Below, one piece after another: positions 26,254 to 35,792 of a DNA stretch of 64,000 nucleotides. The stretch is from positions 346,249-410,248 of the forward strand of contig NZ_VWSG01000002.1 of assembly GCF_008629655.1 (NCBI RefSeq), written 5' to 3'. Within the stretch, counting starts at the first letter, position 1. Each line of letters starts with the position of its first letter. The position numbers and the translations under genes are program-made. The notes beneath the pieces were generated by a model, which saw only the letters and a list, made by a program, of their open reading frames with translations, did not search any database and was not told the origin of the DNA. Source of the stretch: Paenimyroides baculatum. GTDB lineage: Bacteria; Bacteroidota; Bacteroidia; Flavobacteriales; Flavobacteriaceae.

Positions 26254-27285
26254 ATGAAAGAAAAAGTAATATTCGATACCAATACATTACGTAATACGGA
26301 GATTAATTTTTTTCTGGGTAATAGAAAAGAATTGGAGCGTTTTGCTCAAGATGCAGATATAGTAGTACCTCATGTTGTAATTGAAGAAATAAAACGTCAA
26401 AAACGAGCTGTATTAAAAGGCAAAAAAGATAGCTTTATTGGTAATCCATTTCATAATCTACTAGGCATAAATGAAGCCTATACTAAAGCTTTTGATATTG
26501 ATAATTATATTGAAAATTTACAACTAGATGAAACTATTGAGTTTGACATTATTGATTTAAAAAGCAATGATGTTTTACCTATTATGAAAGAATTGGCTTT
26601 ACTTAAAAAAGCACCTTTCGAAAATGCAGATAATACTGATAAAGGGTTTAAAGATGCCTTGATTTACTTCTCTGTATTAGAATACCTTCAGGAAGTTGAA
26701 AATAAATATGTCTTTGTATGTGCTAAAGATAATCTGTTAAAAGAAGCCTTTAAGAATGAGCCTAATGTAATAGTTGTTAAAGATTACGAAGAATTTAAGA
26801 AACAAAGCGTTACACAATTTATTGGAGATTATTTCATCGAAAAAGTGAATGCTGAATTAGATATAACCATCACAGCTACTGATATAAAAAATTATTGGAA
26901 TAATATTTCTGATAACAAAGTCGTGTTAGTGGAAACCAATGGTGAACAATTTGTCATTGAATCTGATTCAGGTGAAATTATTAATCATTGCAATGTAGCA
27001 GAATATCAGCCTAATATTGAGAGATTAATATCTTCTCCAAATTTTGCTAAAACTCATGATTACATAGCAGATTTAAGTCCTTATATAACTTACTTTTCTG
27101 AAAATGAAATTTTAAATCTTTTAGAAAAAGCATTAGAAAACGAACAGGTAAAATGGATTCTAGGAGATTCTGATGTAAAAGAATTTTTCGGTCAATTATT
27201 TGAAGCAAAAAAAGAGCAAATTCAGGATACTGAAATAGTAACTTATTATAATAATTTTTTAAACGAAACAATTACATGGCAATAG
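26254..27285 (+). CDS. PIN-domain nuclease (DUF4935-like)
   Basis: 343 residues. The N-terminal PIN-fold domain (1-175) has the acidic set in order: FDTNTLR (Asp about 7), VVIEEIKRQ (Glu about 45), KGFKDALIYF (Asp about 135) and FVCAKDNLL (Asp about 160). PIN domains are metal-dependent RNases or nucleases. The C-terminal half is helical and unassigned. It starts 3 bases after kwaB, and its last 10 bases overlap the next gene, so PIN and DUF262-HNH proteins are probably made together. No antitoxin is adjacent, so a classic VapC pair is unlikely. Confidence 0.75.
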   Translation: MKEKVIFDTNTLRNTEINFFLGNRKELERFAQDADIVVPHVVIEEIKRQKRAVLKGKKDSFIGNPFHNLLGINEAYTKAFDIDNYIENLQLDETIEFDIIDLKSNDVLPIMKELALLKKAPFENADNTDKGFKDALIYFSVLEYLQEVENKYVFVCAKDNLLKEAFKNEPNVIVVKDYEEFKKQSVTQFIGDYFIEKVNAELDITITATDIKNYWNNISDNKVVLVETNGEQFVIESDSGEIINHCNVAEYQPNIERLISSPNFAKTHDYIADLSPYITYFSENEILNLLEKALENEQVKWILGDSDVKEFFGQLFEAKKEQIQDTEIVTYYNNFLNETITWQ

Positions 27286-29063
27286 AAGTTACAGGCAAAC
27301 AAATAGCCAGCGATAAAATAACCATTAAGGATGTCTTCGGAGAAGACATGTGGTTTACCATTCCCGACTATCAAAGACCTTACGTTTGGGGTGAAGACCA
27401 AATCAGTACTTTACTAGACGATGTGTCTCACGCGGCTGTAAATACTCCCGAAAGTCAGTATTTTTTAGGTTCTTTGGTTTTACATTGTGAATCAAAAACA
27501 CTAAAAGGAACTTCCTATACCGAGAATAGTGTTTTAGATGGCCAACAACGATTAACAACGCTTTATATTCTTCAAGCTGTATTACGTGACATTACTATTT
27601 CTGAGACACGAAAAGCTACTTGTGCCAAAGCTATCTTTCAACAAGGTAATCCTGATGATGGGATTCCTGAACGTTTACGAATTGAATTTGCCATTCGAGA
27701 AGAAGTAGAAGAATTCATCAATCGATTTATAAAGGAAAAAGGTGGTACCTTAAAAACAGAAGAAATACAACAAATTGCAAATAATTCGAAAGAGGTTTCC
27801 ATTAGAAATATGGCAAATGCCATTTTAATAATCAATAAATGGTTTTCGAATGAGGATAACTTAGATATTGATACATTTTTTCCTTATCTAAGGCAGTATG
27901 TAATCCTAGTATATGTGGCTAGTAGTGAATTAGAAGATGCTTTCCGTTTGTTTACAGTACTAAATGATAGGGGGATTAAACTTCGTAATAGTGATATTCT
28001 TAAAGCACAGAATCTAAAAGAAGTAAGTACCCAGGAAAAGCAAACCAAATATGCCAAATTCTGGGAAGAACTTGAAGGTGAATTAGGTGAAGATTTTGAC
28101 TTATTCCTCTCATACATCAGAACTATTTTGGTGAAAGAAAAAGCACGCCACAATTTACTTAAAGAATTTGAAGACAATATTTATAATCCTACCAAATTTA
28201 ATTACAGTACTAAAAAACAGGAAATTGCGACGCCTCTTTTGAAAAAAGGTGATGAAACTTTTGATTTAATAAAAGCGTATAAAGTGCACTACGATGCCAT
28301 TTTTAGTGGAAATAATCATCACATCACTAACAATTGGGCTTTTGATAATTTGATAAGCATTTTAAATGATACGGCTTTGTCTGATATTTGGATTCCACCT
28401 TTGTTAGTATACAGACACAAATTTGGCGAAGAAAAAATATTCGACTTCTTAAAAGCTTTAGATAATAAGTTTTCAGGCGATTGGATTGGTCGCGAAACAC
28501 CAACAACCAGAATTGAAGCGATGAATGCTATAATCAAAAAAATTGAGGAAGTAGTAAATCAAAAAGAAATTTCAAAAGAAGAGCAAATCAACGATTTACT
28601 TTCAGATATCGTCTTAAAATTTGACACGAGTTATTTCTTGTTCGACCTGGAAAGCAGTCCTATTTACGGTAGAAGATACGCACGTTATAAATTAAGAAAA
28701 ATTGATTTTTTATTAGATGCACCTAATTACTCTGAAAAGAGAAATTCGTATAAAGAAATGACTGTGGAACATATTTTACCGCAAACTCCTGCAGTAGATA
28801 GTCAATGGACTAAAGATTTTACACAATCGCAACGGGAAGAATGGACGCATAAATTGGGTAATTTGGTACTGATAAGTCGTCGTAAAAATGCAGGACAAGG
28901 TCGTTTAGACTTTGAAGATAAAAAGAAAAAGTATTTTACTTCAAGCATTGAAACTTTCCCTAATTCCATTCGTATTATGCAAAAACCACAATGGACTATC
29001 CAAGAATTGGAAAAAAATCATAAAGATTTAATGACAAAAATAAAATCACATTACAATATTTGA
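27276..29063 (+). CDS. DUF262-DUF1524 (GmrSD-like) HNH endonuclease
   Basis: 595 residues fusing a DUF262 ParB-like NTP-dependent domain (about 15-250; YQRPYVWG, LGSLVLHCES, LDGQQRLTTLY) with a C-terminal DUF1524 His-Me-finger nuclease (EMTVEHILPQTP, then LGNLVLISRRKNAGQG). GmrS and GmrD, single-chain or split, cut modified phage DNA as type IV restriction. Starts inside the PIN gene stop region and ends one base before hsdR. Restriction of modified DNA would complement the type I enzyme; target unknown. Confidence 0.85.
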   Translation: MAIEVTGKQIASDKITIKDVFGEDMWFTIPDYQRPYVWGEDQISTLLDDVSHAAVNTPESQYFLGSLVLHCESKTLKGTSYTENSVLDGQQRLTTLYILQAVLRDITISETRKATCAKAIFQQGNPDDGIPERLRIEFAIREEVEEFINRFIKEKGGTLKTEEIQQIANNSKEVSIRNMANAILIINKWFSNEDNLDIDTFFPYLRQYVILVYVASSELEDAFRLFTVLNDRGIKLRNSDILKAQNLKEVSTQEKQTKYAKFWEELEGELGEDFDLFLSYIRTILVKEKARHNLLKEFEDNIYNPTKFNYSTKKQEIATPLLKKGDETFDLIKAYKVHYDAIFSGNNHHITNNWAFDNLISILNDTALSDIWIPPLLVYRHKFGEEKIFDFLKALDNKFSGDWIGRETPTTRIEAMNAIIKKIEEVVNQKEISKEEQINDLLSDIVLKFDTSYFLFDLESSPIYGRRYARYKLRKIDFLLDAPNYSEKRNSYKEMTVEHILPQTPAVDSQWTKDFTQSQREEWTHKLGNLVLISRRKNAGQGRLDFEDKKKKYFTSSIETFPNSIRIMQKPQWTIQELEKNHKDLMTKIKSHYNI

Positions 29064-29064
29064 T

Positions 29065-32000
29065 ATGATTTCAGAAAACACCATTGAACTATGTCTAATA
29101 GAACAGCTAATCAATCAAGGCTATACCTATCACTATGGTCCAGACATAGCGCCTTATTCGGATAACCCACAACGAGAGAATTTTGCTTCGGTAATCCTGG
29201 AACAGCACTGTAAAGAAGCTTTAAAAAAGCTGAATCCTAACTTGCCGGAATCCGCTCGTGTGGAAGCCTTTCAAAAAATAATTAATTTAGGAACAGAGGA
29301 TATTATGGAAAACAACGAACGTTTCCATAACTACCTCGCCAATGGTGTAGAAGTAGAATATACAAAAGACGGCAATACAATCGGTGTTCCGGTTACCCTC
29401 TTAGATGCAGTCAATCCCGAAAACAATAGCTTTTGGGTGGTGAATCAATTGGTGGTCAAAGAAAACAACAACGAAAAACGCTTTGATGTTGTTATTTTCA
29501 TCAACGGTTTGCCTTTGGTGTTTATCGAACTCAAAAATGCAGCAGATGAAAAAGCGACCGTTCAAAAAGCCTTTCAGCAAATCCAAAACTATAAGGTGGC
29601 TACACCTAGCATCTTTTACTACAACGCTATTTGTGTAATTTCAGATGGTATCGATGCTACAGCTTCAAGTGTGTCAGCTCCGCTATCACGTTATTTGGCT
29701 TGGAAAGCTCCAGAGACTTTGGTGCAAACTACCATTCTAGACAAGCAATTAGAAATAGCTGCCGAACCTAGCGCTTCTTACGGCATGACTGATTTGCAAG
29801 TGCTAACCCAATACATGTTTAACAAAGAAACATTGGTAAAGCTCATTCGCTATTGTACCGTTTTCGAACAGGAAGAAGTTAAGAATAAAGAAACAGGTTT
29901 AATCTCTCAAGTCAAAATTAAAAAAGTAGCCGCCTACCACCAATACTATGCGGTGCAAAAAGCGGTTAATGAAACCATTCGGGCGACCCATTCCACAGAC
30001 GGCGACCGTAAAATCGGTGTAGTTTGGCACACCCAAGGAAGCGGAAAATCACTATCAATGGTGTTCTATAGCGGGCAAATCATAACGCATCCACAAATGG
30101 AAAACCCAACCTTGGTGATCCTAACCGACCGTAACGACTTAGACGACCAATTATTCGGAACTTTCGGAAATTGCATCGGACTATTACGTCAAAAACCGGT
30201 ACAGGCCGAAAGCCGTGAACACATTAAAGAACTTTTAAAAGTTTCGGGTGGTGGGGTAATTTTTACCACCATTCAAAAATTCGCACCTGAAAAGGGAAAT
30301 ATTTACGATACCCTTTCAGAACGTACCAATATTGTAGTCGTTGCCGATGAAGCCCACCGCAGTCAATACGGTTTTTCGGGTCGCGAAGTAGAAACCAAAG
30401 AAGGTTCCGAAATTCGTTACGGTAATGCAAAATACTTGCGTGATGCTTTGCCGAATGCTTCTTATATCGGTTTTACAGGTACACCAATTGAAAAAGAAGA
30501 CAAATCAACACCTGCCGTTTTCGGCGATTACATTGATGTATACGACATCAAACAAGCCGTAGATGATGGTGCGACAGTACCAATCAGTTACGAGTCGCGT
30601 CTAATCAAAATTAAATTAGACGAAGCCACTGCAGCAGGTATTGACGAAGAAATAAATGAAATAGCAGATGCTACAGAAGAGCAAATAGAAAAAGCCAAGA
30701 AAAAAGTAGCCACTATTGATGCAGTTGTAGGTCATCCCGACCGTTTAAAAGACATCGCGAAAGACATTGTCAACCACTTTGAAGCACGGCAAAAAGTATT
30801 TGAAGGAAAAGCCATGATTGTATGTATGACACGCACTATTTGTGCCAAATTATACAACGAAATCATTGCACTTAGACCCGAATGGCATCATAACGATTTA
30901 GACAAAGGAATCTTAAAGGTAATCATGACCAGTTCCTCAGATGATGCAGCTATTTTACAAGCGCATCATACCACCAAAAACCAAAGAAAAGCATTGGCAA
31001 GTCGCATGAAAGACACCAACGATGAATTAAAATTAGTAATCGTTCGTGATATGTGGTTAACCGGTTTTGATGCACCTAGCATGCATACGATGTATGTCGA
31101 TAAAAAAATGCAGGGAGCCAATTTAATGCAGGCCATTGCTCGTGTAAACCGAGTGTACAAAGACAAACCGGGCGGACTAATTGTCGATTATATCGGTATA
31201 GGACAAGACCTTCGTAATGCTATGGCAACCTATTTACAAAGTGGTGGTGAAGGAACACCAATTGTCGATATTAAAGAAGCCATTGCAGGTATGCAGGAAA
31301 AAAACGAAGTCATCGACCAAATGTTCAATGGCTACGATTACAAAGCCTATTTCCAAGCCGATACAGCGCAAAAACTTCAGATTATATTAGCAGCGCAAAA
31401 TTTCATCTTGGCAAATGATAAACTAAAAGAACGTTTTTTAAAGGAAATTACAATACTCTCTAAATTGTTCGCCATGTCCATTCCGAGTAAGGAAGCCGAC
31501 ATCATAAAAGATGAGGTAGCCTTTTTTCAAGCCGTTAAAGCACGTATTAATAAGTTTTCAGCCAATGGTACAAAATCCGATTTTGAAGTAGAAACCGCCA
31601 TCAAACAAATTGTCGATGAAGCTTTATCCAGTGATGGAGTTATCGATATTTTTCAAGCGGCGGGTATCAAAACACCTTCTGTCGGAATTCTATCAGACGA
31701 GTTTTTGTTAGAAGTCAAAAACATGCAACAAAAAAACGTAGCATTTGAATTATTGAAAAAGTTATTGAGTGATGAGGTAAAAGTGCGCAAAACCAAAAAC
31801 ATAGCACAAGGCAAGAAATTTTCCGAAATGTTAGAATCAGTCGTAAAACGCTACCACAACAACCAAATCGATTCGGCTCAGGTAATCAAAGAATTATCCG
31901 AGATAGCCAAAGAAATGCGCCTCGAAGACCTAAAATCTGACCAATTAGGACTTACATCCGAAGAATATGCGTTTTACAGCGTCCTTAAAGAAAACGATTC

Positions 32001-32244
32001 CACCTCTTTCTTAGCAGACGACAAAATGAAAGAGCTCATTCATACCATTGTGGATGTCATCCGTAAAAACGCCACTGTCGACTGGAGTAAAAGAGATGAC
32101 GTCCGTGCGCAATTACGCCTAACAGTAAAGAAAATCCTAATGCGTTATGGTTACCCTCCAGACCTTGCCAAAATGGAAGCCGACCGTGTCATCGCCCAAA
32201 GCGAAAACCTAGCCGATGTGTTTTCAAAAGAAGAAATAAACTAA
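29065..32244 (+). CDS. hsdR: type I restriction endonuclease subunit R
   Basis: 1059 residues: an N-terminal PD-(D/E)xK nuclease (RFDVVIFINGLPLVFIELKN, about 140-160), two RecA-like motor domains (Walker A HTQGSGKSLS about 330, DEAHRSQYG about 435, motif III GFTGTPIE) and a C-terminal HsdR helical region. It translocates and cuts unmethylated DNA with HsdM/HsdS. Placed five genes after hsdM; hsdM, hsdS, kwaA, kwaB, the PIN gene, the DUF262 gene and hsdR are spaced by at most 4 bases or overlap, so one operon is likely. Confidence 0.96.
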   Translation: MISENTIELCLIEQLINQGYTYHYGPDIAPYSDNPQRENFASVILEQHCKEALKKLNPNLPESARVEAFQKIINLGTEDIMENNERFHNYLANGVEVEYTKDGNTIGVPVTLLDAVNPENNSFWVVNQLVVKENNNEKRFDVVIFINGLPLVFIELKNAADEKATVQKAFQQIQNYKVATPSIFYYNAICVISDGIDATASSVSAPLSRYLAWKAPETLVQTTILDKQLEIAAEPSASYGMTDLQVLTQYMFNKETLVKLIRYCTVFEQEEVKNKETGLISQVKIKKVAAYHQYYAVQKAVNETIRATHSTDGDRKIGVVWHTQGSGKSLSMVFYSGQIITHPQMENPTLVILTDRNDLDDQLFGTFGNCIGLLRQKPVQAESREHIKELLKVSGGGVIFTTIQKFAPEKGNIYDTLSERTNIVVVADEAHRSQYGFSGREVETKEGSEIRYGNAKYLRDALPNASYIGFTGTPIEKEDKSTPAVFGDYIDVYDIKQAVDDGATVPISYESRLIKIKLDEATAAGIDEEINEIADATEEQIEKAKKKVATIDAVVGHPDRLKDIAKDIVNHFEARQKVFEGKAMIVCMTRTICAKLYNEIIALRPEWHHNDLDKGILKVIMTSSSDDAAILQAHHTTKNQRKALASRMKDTNDELKLVIVRDMWLTGFDAPSMHTMYVDKKMQGANLMQAIARVNRVYKDKPGGLIVDYIGIGQDLRNAMATYLQSGGEGTPIVDIKEAIAGMQEKNEVIDQMFNGYDYKAYFQADTAQKLQIILAAQNFILANDKLKERFLKEITILSKLFAMSIPSKEADIIKDEVAFFQAVKARINKFSANGTKSDFEVETAIKQIVDEALSSDGVIDIFQAAGIKTPSVGILSDEFLLEVKNMQQKNVAFELLKKLLSDEVKVRKTKNIAQGKKFSEMLESVVKRYHNNQIDSAQVIKELSEIAKEMRLEDLKSDQLGLTSEEYAFYSVLKENDSTSFLADDKMKELIHTIVDVIRKNATVDWSKRDDVRAQLRLTVKKILMRYGYPPDLAKMEADRVIAQSENLADVFSKEEIN

Positions 32245-32260
32245 TATCATACCAGCCAAA

Positions 32261-33439
32261 ATGACTAATAAACCAATTGAAGAAATTAAACTTAAAACAA
32301 AGAAATATCTCGAACTAGAAAACGTAAGTTTTTTGTTTGGTGCAGGTTCTAGTTTTCACCTGGGGGCTCCCGTAATTCGTACAATACCTAAGGAATTAAA
32401 AGATAAATGTCTAACTGAAATAACAAATTATTTTGGGCAAAATGCCGATCCTTCTTTTGAAGATTTATTCAATTGTTTACAAGCAGATCGCTATTTGCAG
32501 GAAATGAAAGGTCAAGATGTTTCAGGTATTAACGATTCAATGGTGAAAATGCAAAAATGGTTATTTGAGCAATGTGATACCAACAAAACAACCATTCACA
32601 GTATTTATACATCTGATACCAAATTAGAAAAAAACAGATACCATTATCATGAAGTACTCGTTAAAAAATTATTGCAAAGACCCATACATCTAAAAAGAGC
32701 CAATCTTTTTACAACCAATTACGACATGGCGTTTGATTATGCATTGGATAATTTAGGCGTTCATTATGTAAATGGTTTTATGGGAGTGCATAACAGATGT
32801 TTCAGACCCGAGGTGTATGATTATGATTTATACTATCCAGGACAAAGTGTAGTAGGTAAAGTCCATAGAGCCGAGAAAGTCTTGAGATATTATAAAATGC
32901 ACGGTTCCTTGTCATGGGTAGCAACTCCGCCGTCCGTATCGAACACCTATGGGATAAAAGAAATTCCTTTAAATGGTGACTTTACACCCGATGAAAATAA
33001 CGAAATAATGATTTATCCTTGTGTAAGTAAAAAATCATTTACGCTAGATTTACCGTATTCTGAGTTATTTAGACAGTTTGCTCAGGCAATAAATCAGCCA
33101 CAATCAGTTTTAATTTGTGTGGGCTATTCTTTTTATGACGAACACATCAATGATATTATTAAACAAGCGTTGTCTATCCCCTCGTTTACTTTAATCATCG
33201 CTAATTTTTCGCCTTCAATAGATCCGAATTCAGAAATTGAAAAACTACGTGCTTTAGAGGATAAGCGCATTATCATTCTAGACCAAACAGATGCTAGCCA
33301 ATCAACCTTCGTCAGTTTCGTGGATAAGATAATGCCTGATTTATACGAACAGGAAGAATTGGCTTATGTTACGGAAACCTTAGAAAAGCTATATCCGTCT
33401 GATGAATCAACAAACTCAAATGCTGATACTGATGAGTAA
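32261..33439 (+). CDS. SIR2-domain defence effector (SIR2-HerA system)
   Basis: 392 residues with a SIR2-like fold: VSFLFGAGSSFHLGAPV near 23-39 is the NAD-binding start, LFTTNYDMAFDYAL near 150 carries the TNYD motif, and KMHGSLSW near 212 has the catalytic-type His. Such proteins hydrolyse NAD+ to stop infection. Overlap with a downstream HerA ATPase gene (ATGAGTAA) matches the known two-gene SIR2-HerA anti-phage system. It starts 16 bases after hsdR, so transcription may continue from the restriction operon. Confidence 0.88.
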   Translation: MTNKPIEEIKLKTKKYLELENVSFLFGAGSSFHLGAPVIRTIPKELKDKCLTEITNYFGQNADPSFEDLFNCLQADRYLQEMKGQDVSGINDSMVKMQKWLFEQCDTNKTTIHSIYTSDTKLEKNRYHYHEVLVKKLLQRPIHLKRANLFTTNYDMAFDYALDNLGVHYVNGFMGVHNRCFRPEVYDYDLYYPGQSVVGKVHRAEKVLRYYKMHGSLSWVATPPSVSNTYGIKEIPLNGDFTPDENNEIMIYPCVSKKSFTLDLPYSELFRQFAQAINQPQSVLICVGYSFYDEHINDIIKQALSIPSFTLIIANFSPSIDPNSEIEKLRALEDKRIIILDQTDASQSTFVSFVDKIMPDLYEQEELAYVTETLEKLYPSDESTNSNADTDE

Positions 33440-35522
33440 CGATAATAGACTGATAGGACGTGTATTATCGGTGGATAATTTCCGCGTTTTTATAAAAATT
33501 GAAGATGATTTAAGAGGAACCTATAAAAGCGGGGTCTTAGACATTTATGAAGTGGCACGAATTAATTCTTATTTGATAATTCCTGTAGGGGCCGACCGTG
33601 TGGTAGCTTTAATTACGCGTGTTACAATGAAAGAAGAAGTAGAATTTGGAAAATCTTCTACTTCAATTTCGTTACCTACCTCTTCAAGGTATATTTCTGC
33701 AACCATGTTAGGTACTATCGCTAGCAACAATGGTACAGAAAAATTTATTCAAGGAGTTTATAATTTTCCCACTTTAGACAATCCGGTTTGGTATGTAACC
33801 GAAAAAGATTTACGCCATATTTTTGACGATAAATTAGATGAATCTAAAATCCAATGGGACAAAGATTATTATTTACCTGTTGGTACATCTCCGGCATTTT
33901 CCAATTACAAAGTCAAAATCTCTCCCGACCAGTTTTTTGTAAAACATGCTGCAATTTTAGGTAATACAGGTTCTGGTAAATCATGTACACTAACGTCAAT
34001 TCTAAGAAACCTTTTCAATTACGATTATAAGGGCAGCAAGCTTTCAAATGCCCATATCGTTATTTTTGATACTAATGGAGAATACAAAGATGCCTTCATC
34101 CCTGAAAAAGACGTATTTGATGCTTTAGATTCAGATACCCAATCTGATTTAGCATTAATCAATGCCAATTATTACGGAGGTGAAGATAAAGTTCAAGTTC
34201 CTTATTGGTTAATGAATTGGACAGATTTTCGTGCTTTATTAAATCCATCAGAAGCAACCCAAGCACCATTATTGAATTCAGCTATTGGCTTAGCAAAAAA
34301 CAATGTTCAAAGTACTAGTGTTTCAGTGCTTCCAACTCATCTAAAAGCAGATATTGAAAGTATTTTAAATTGTTCTACAGACGACCTTAAAAAACGTACA
34401 TGGGACGCTGGCGGTAATTGGAAATGGAAAAGTAATAATGAGATTACAAATATTGCAGAAGCCATACTTCCTTTTGATGGTACTCTAGCTGATTTGATTT
34501 CGGATTTAGGATCTGAAGCCAATTTCAATAATGCCGCACTTCAAACTCCAATAAGGGAAAATATTCAAAATAGACTAACTGAATTATTAACTCAAGTAAG
34601 TGAAATAAACATTACAAGTGCACAAAATATTGACCTTCCAATTTACTTTAATTATCAGGAGCTTTGCACCAAATTTTTAGACGCAGCCATAAAAAATGAA
34701 GGTTCTGGCAATGCACGATTAAATGAGTTTATTTCAACCTTACGTTTGCGTATGAATAGCTTCCTAAATGATAAAAGAATGGCGGTTCCACTAATGCTTA
34801 AAAATACGGAAGAAATTAATAAAGCGGTGCTACCGCAATTTTTAGCATTCCTTTTAGGAGATTATAACAAAGTTTTTTCTGCTGAAACGGATGAACATTT
34901 TATCAAACTATATAATGATTCAAATCCAGTAATAGATAAAAAAAGAAACCATCAAATAAATATTTTGGACGTTTCGCAATTGCCTTTTGAAGTATTAGAA
35001 ACGGTTACCGCTTTATTAGGGCGAATCATTTTAGAATTTGTTTCTTATTTCGTTCCAACAGACAGAGGGAAATACCCAATTGTAATTGTTTTAGAAGAAG
35101 CTCAAAATTATATCGCTGAAAATAAATATTCGGTTGCTAAAACGGTATTTGAAAGAATTGCTCGTGAAGGCAGAAAATACGGTATTTCGCTAATAGTAAG
35201 TAGCCAAAGACCATCCGAATTATCTAAAACTGTTTTGTCGCAATGCAATTCATTTATTATTCATCGTTTACAAAACCCCGAAGACCAAAAATACATTCGT
35301 GGCTTAGTATCCAGTGCCAATGTTGATATTTTAGACCAATTACCCGTAATTCCGCAACAACACGCGATTATTACAGGCGACTGCGTTCGTGCTCCTATAC
35401 AAGTACGCATTGATGATGTAAATCCTACTCCAAACAGCCATAACCCTAAATATATTGAAAATTGGTTACAGGATAGTACAATCCCATATAAAGATACAGT
35501 TGATAGGTGGTTAGGCCTGTAA
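33432..35522 (+). CDS. herA: HerA-like ATPase of SIR2-HerA system
   Basis: 696 residues from the ATG at 33432, which overlaps the upstream stop by 8 bases; earlier in-frame ATGs give a longer overlap and non-family residues. HerA barrel domain at about 5-160, then an FtsK/HerA ATPase with Walker A AAILGNTGSGKSCTL near 185, Walker B IVIVLEEAQNY near 555 and the RIAREGRKYGISLIVSSQRPSEL motif. In SIR2-HerA the hexameric ATPase assembles SIR2 and activates NAD depletion. Last clear gene of the tight defence run. Confidence 0.9.
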   Translation: MSNDNRLIGRVLSVDNFRVFIKIEDDLRGTYKSGVLDIYEVARINSYLIIPVGADRVVALITRVTMKEEVEFGKSSTSISLPTSSRYISATMLGTIASNNGTEKFIQGVYNFPTLDNPVWYVTEKDLRHIFDDKLDESKIQWDKDYYLPVGTSPAFSNYKVKISPDQFFVKHAAILGNTGSGKSCTLTSILRNLFNYDYKGSKLSNAHIVIFDTNGEYKDAFIPEKDVFDALDSDTQSDLALINANYYGGEDKVQVPYWLMNWTDFRALLNPSEATQAPLLNSAIGLAKNNVQSTSVSVLPTHLKADIESILNCSTDDLKKRTWDAGGNWKWKSNNEITNIAEAILPFDGTLADLISDLGSEANFNNAALQTPIRENIQNRLTELLTQVSEINITSAQNIDLPIYFNYQELCTKFLDAAIKNEGSGNARLNEFISTLRLRMNSFLNDKRMAVPLMLKNTEEINKAVLPQFLAFLLGDYNKVFSAETDEHFIKLYNDSNPVIDKKRNHQINILDVSQLPFEVLETVTALLGRIILEFVSYFVPTDRGKYPIVIVLEEAQNYIAENKYSVAKTVFERIAREGRKYGISLIVSSQRPSELSKTVLSQCNSFIIHRLQNPEDQKYIRGLVSSANVDILDQLPVIPQQHAIITGDCVRAPIQVRIDDVNPTPNSHNPKYIENWLQDSTIPYKDTVDRWLGL

Positions 35523-35545
35523 ATCATCAGCAAAAAGTAGGCTAA

Positions 35546-35782
35546 TTTAGAACTAACTCTATAGATTTAGCCTTCCCTTCAATTGTTTTATTAAGTGACA
35601 TATGGCATAAAAAAGAGCATGCGGTATTAAATATTATTCACTACGAATCAAAAAAAGTAAATTTTTGGAAAAAATTTCTTCATTTTATTTCAAATGATAT
35701 AGTTAATGAGAAAATTGATTTTGGTTTTGACAATAGAAAAATTATATATCCATTACAAATTAACATATACTTGAATTTCTAA
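35546..35782 (+). pseudogene. 78-codon open frame without start, gene remnant
   Basis: An open frame from after a TAA at 35543 to a TAA at 35780 translates to sensible residues (DLAFPSIVLLSDIWHKKEHA, then VNFWKKFLHFISND) but has no ATG, GTG or TTG in a useful place. It looks like the C-terminal end of a lost gene between herA and the HEPN-type gene. Family not recognised. Confidence 0.3.
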
Positions 35783-35792
35783 TCTATTGGAA

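Noticed and set aside
26254..27285. PIN gene as the toxin of a VapBC pair
   Set aside because: Length (343 residues) and lack of an adjacent small antitoxin gene do not fit; it overlaps a DUF262-HNH gene.
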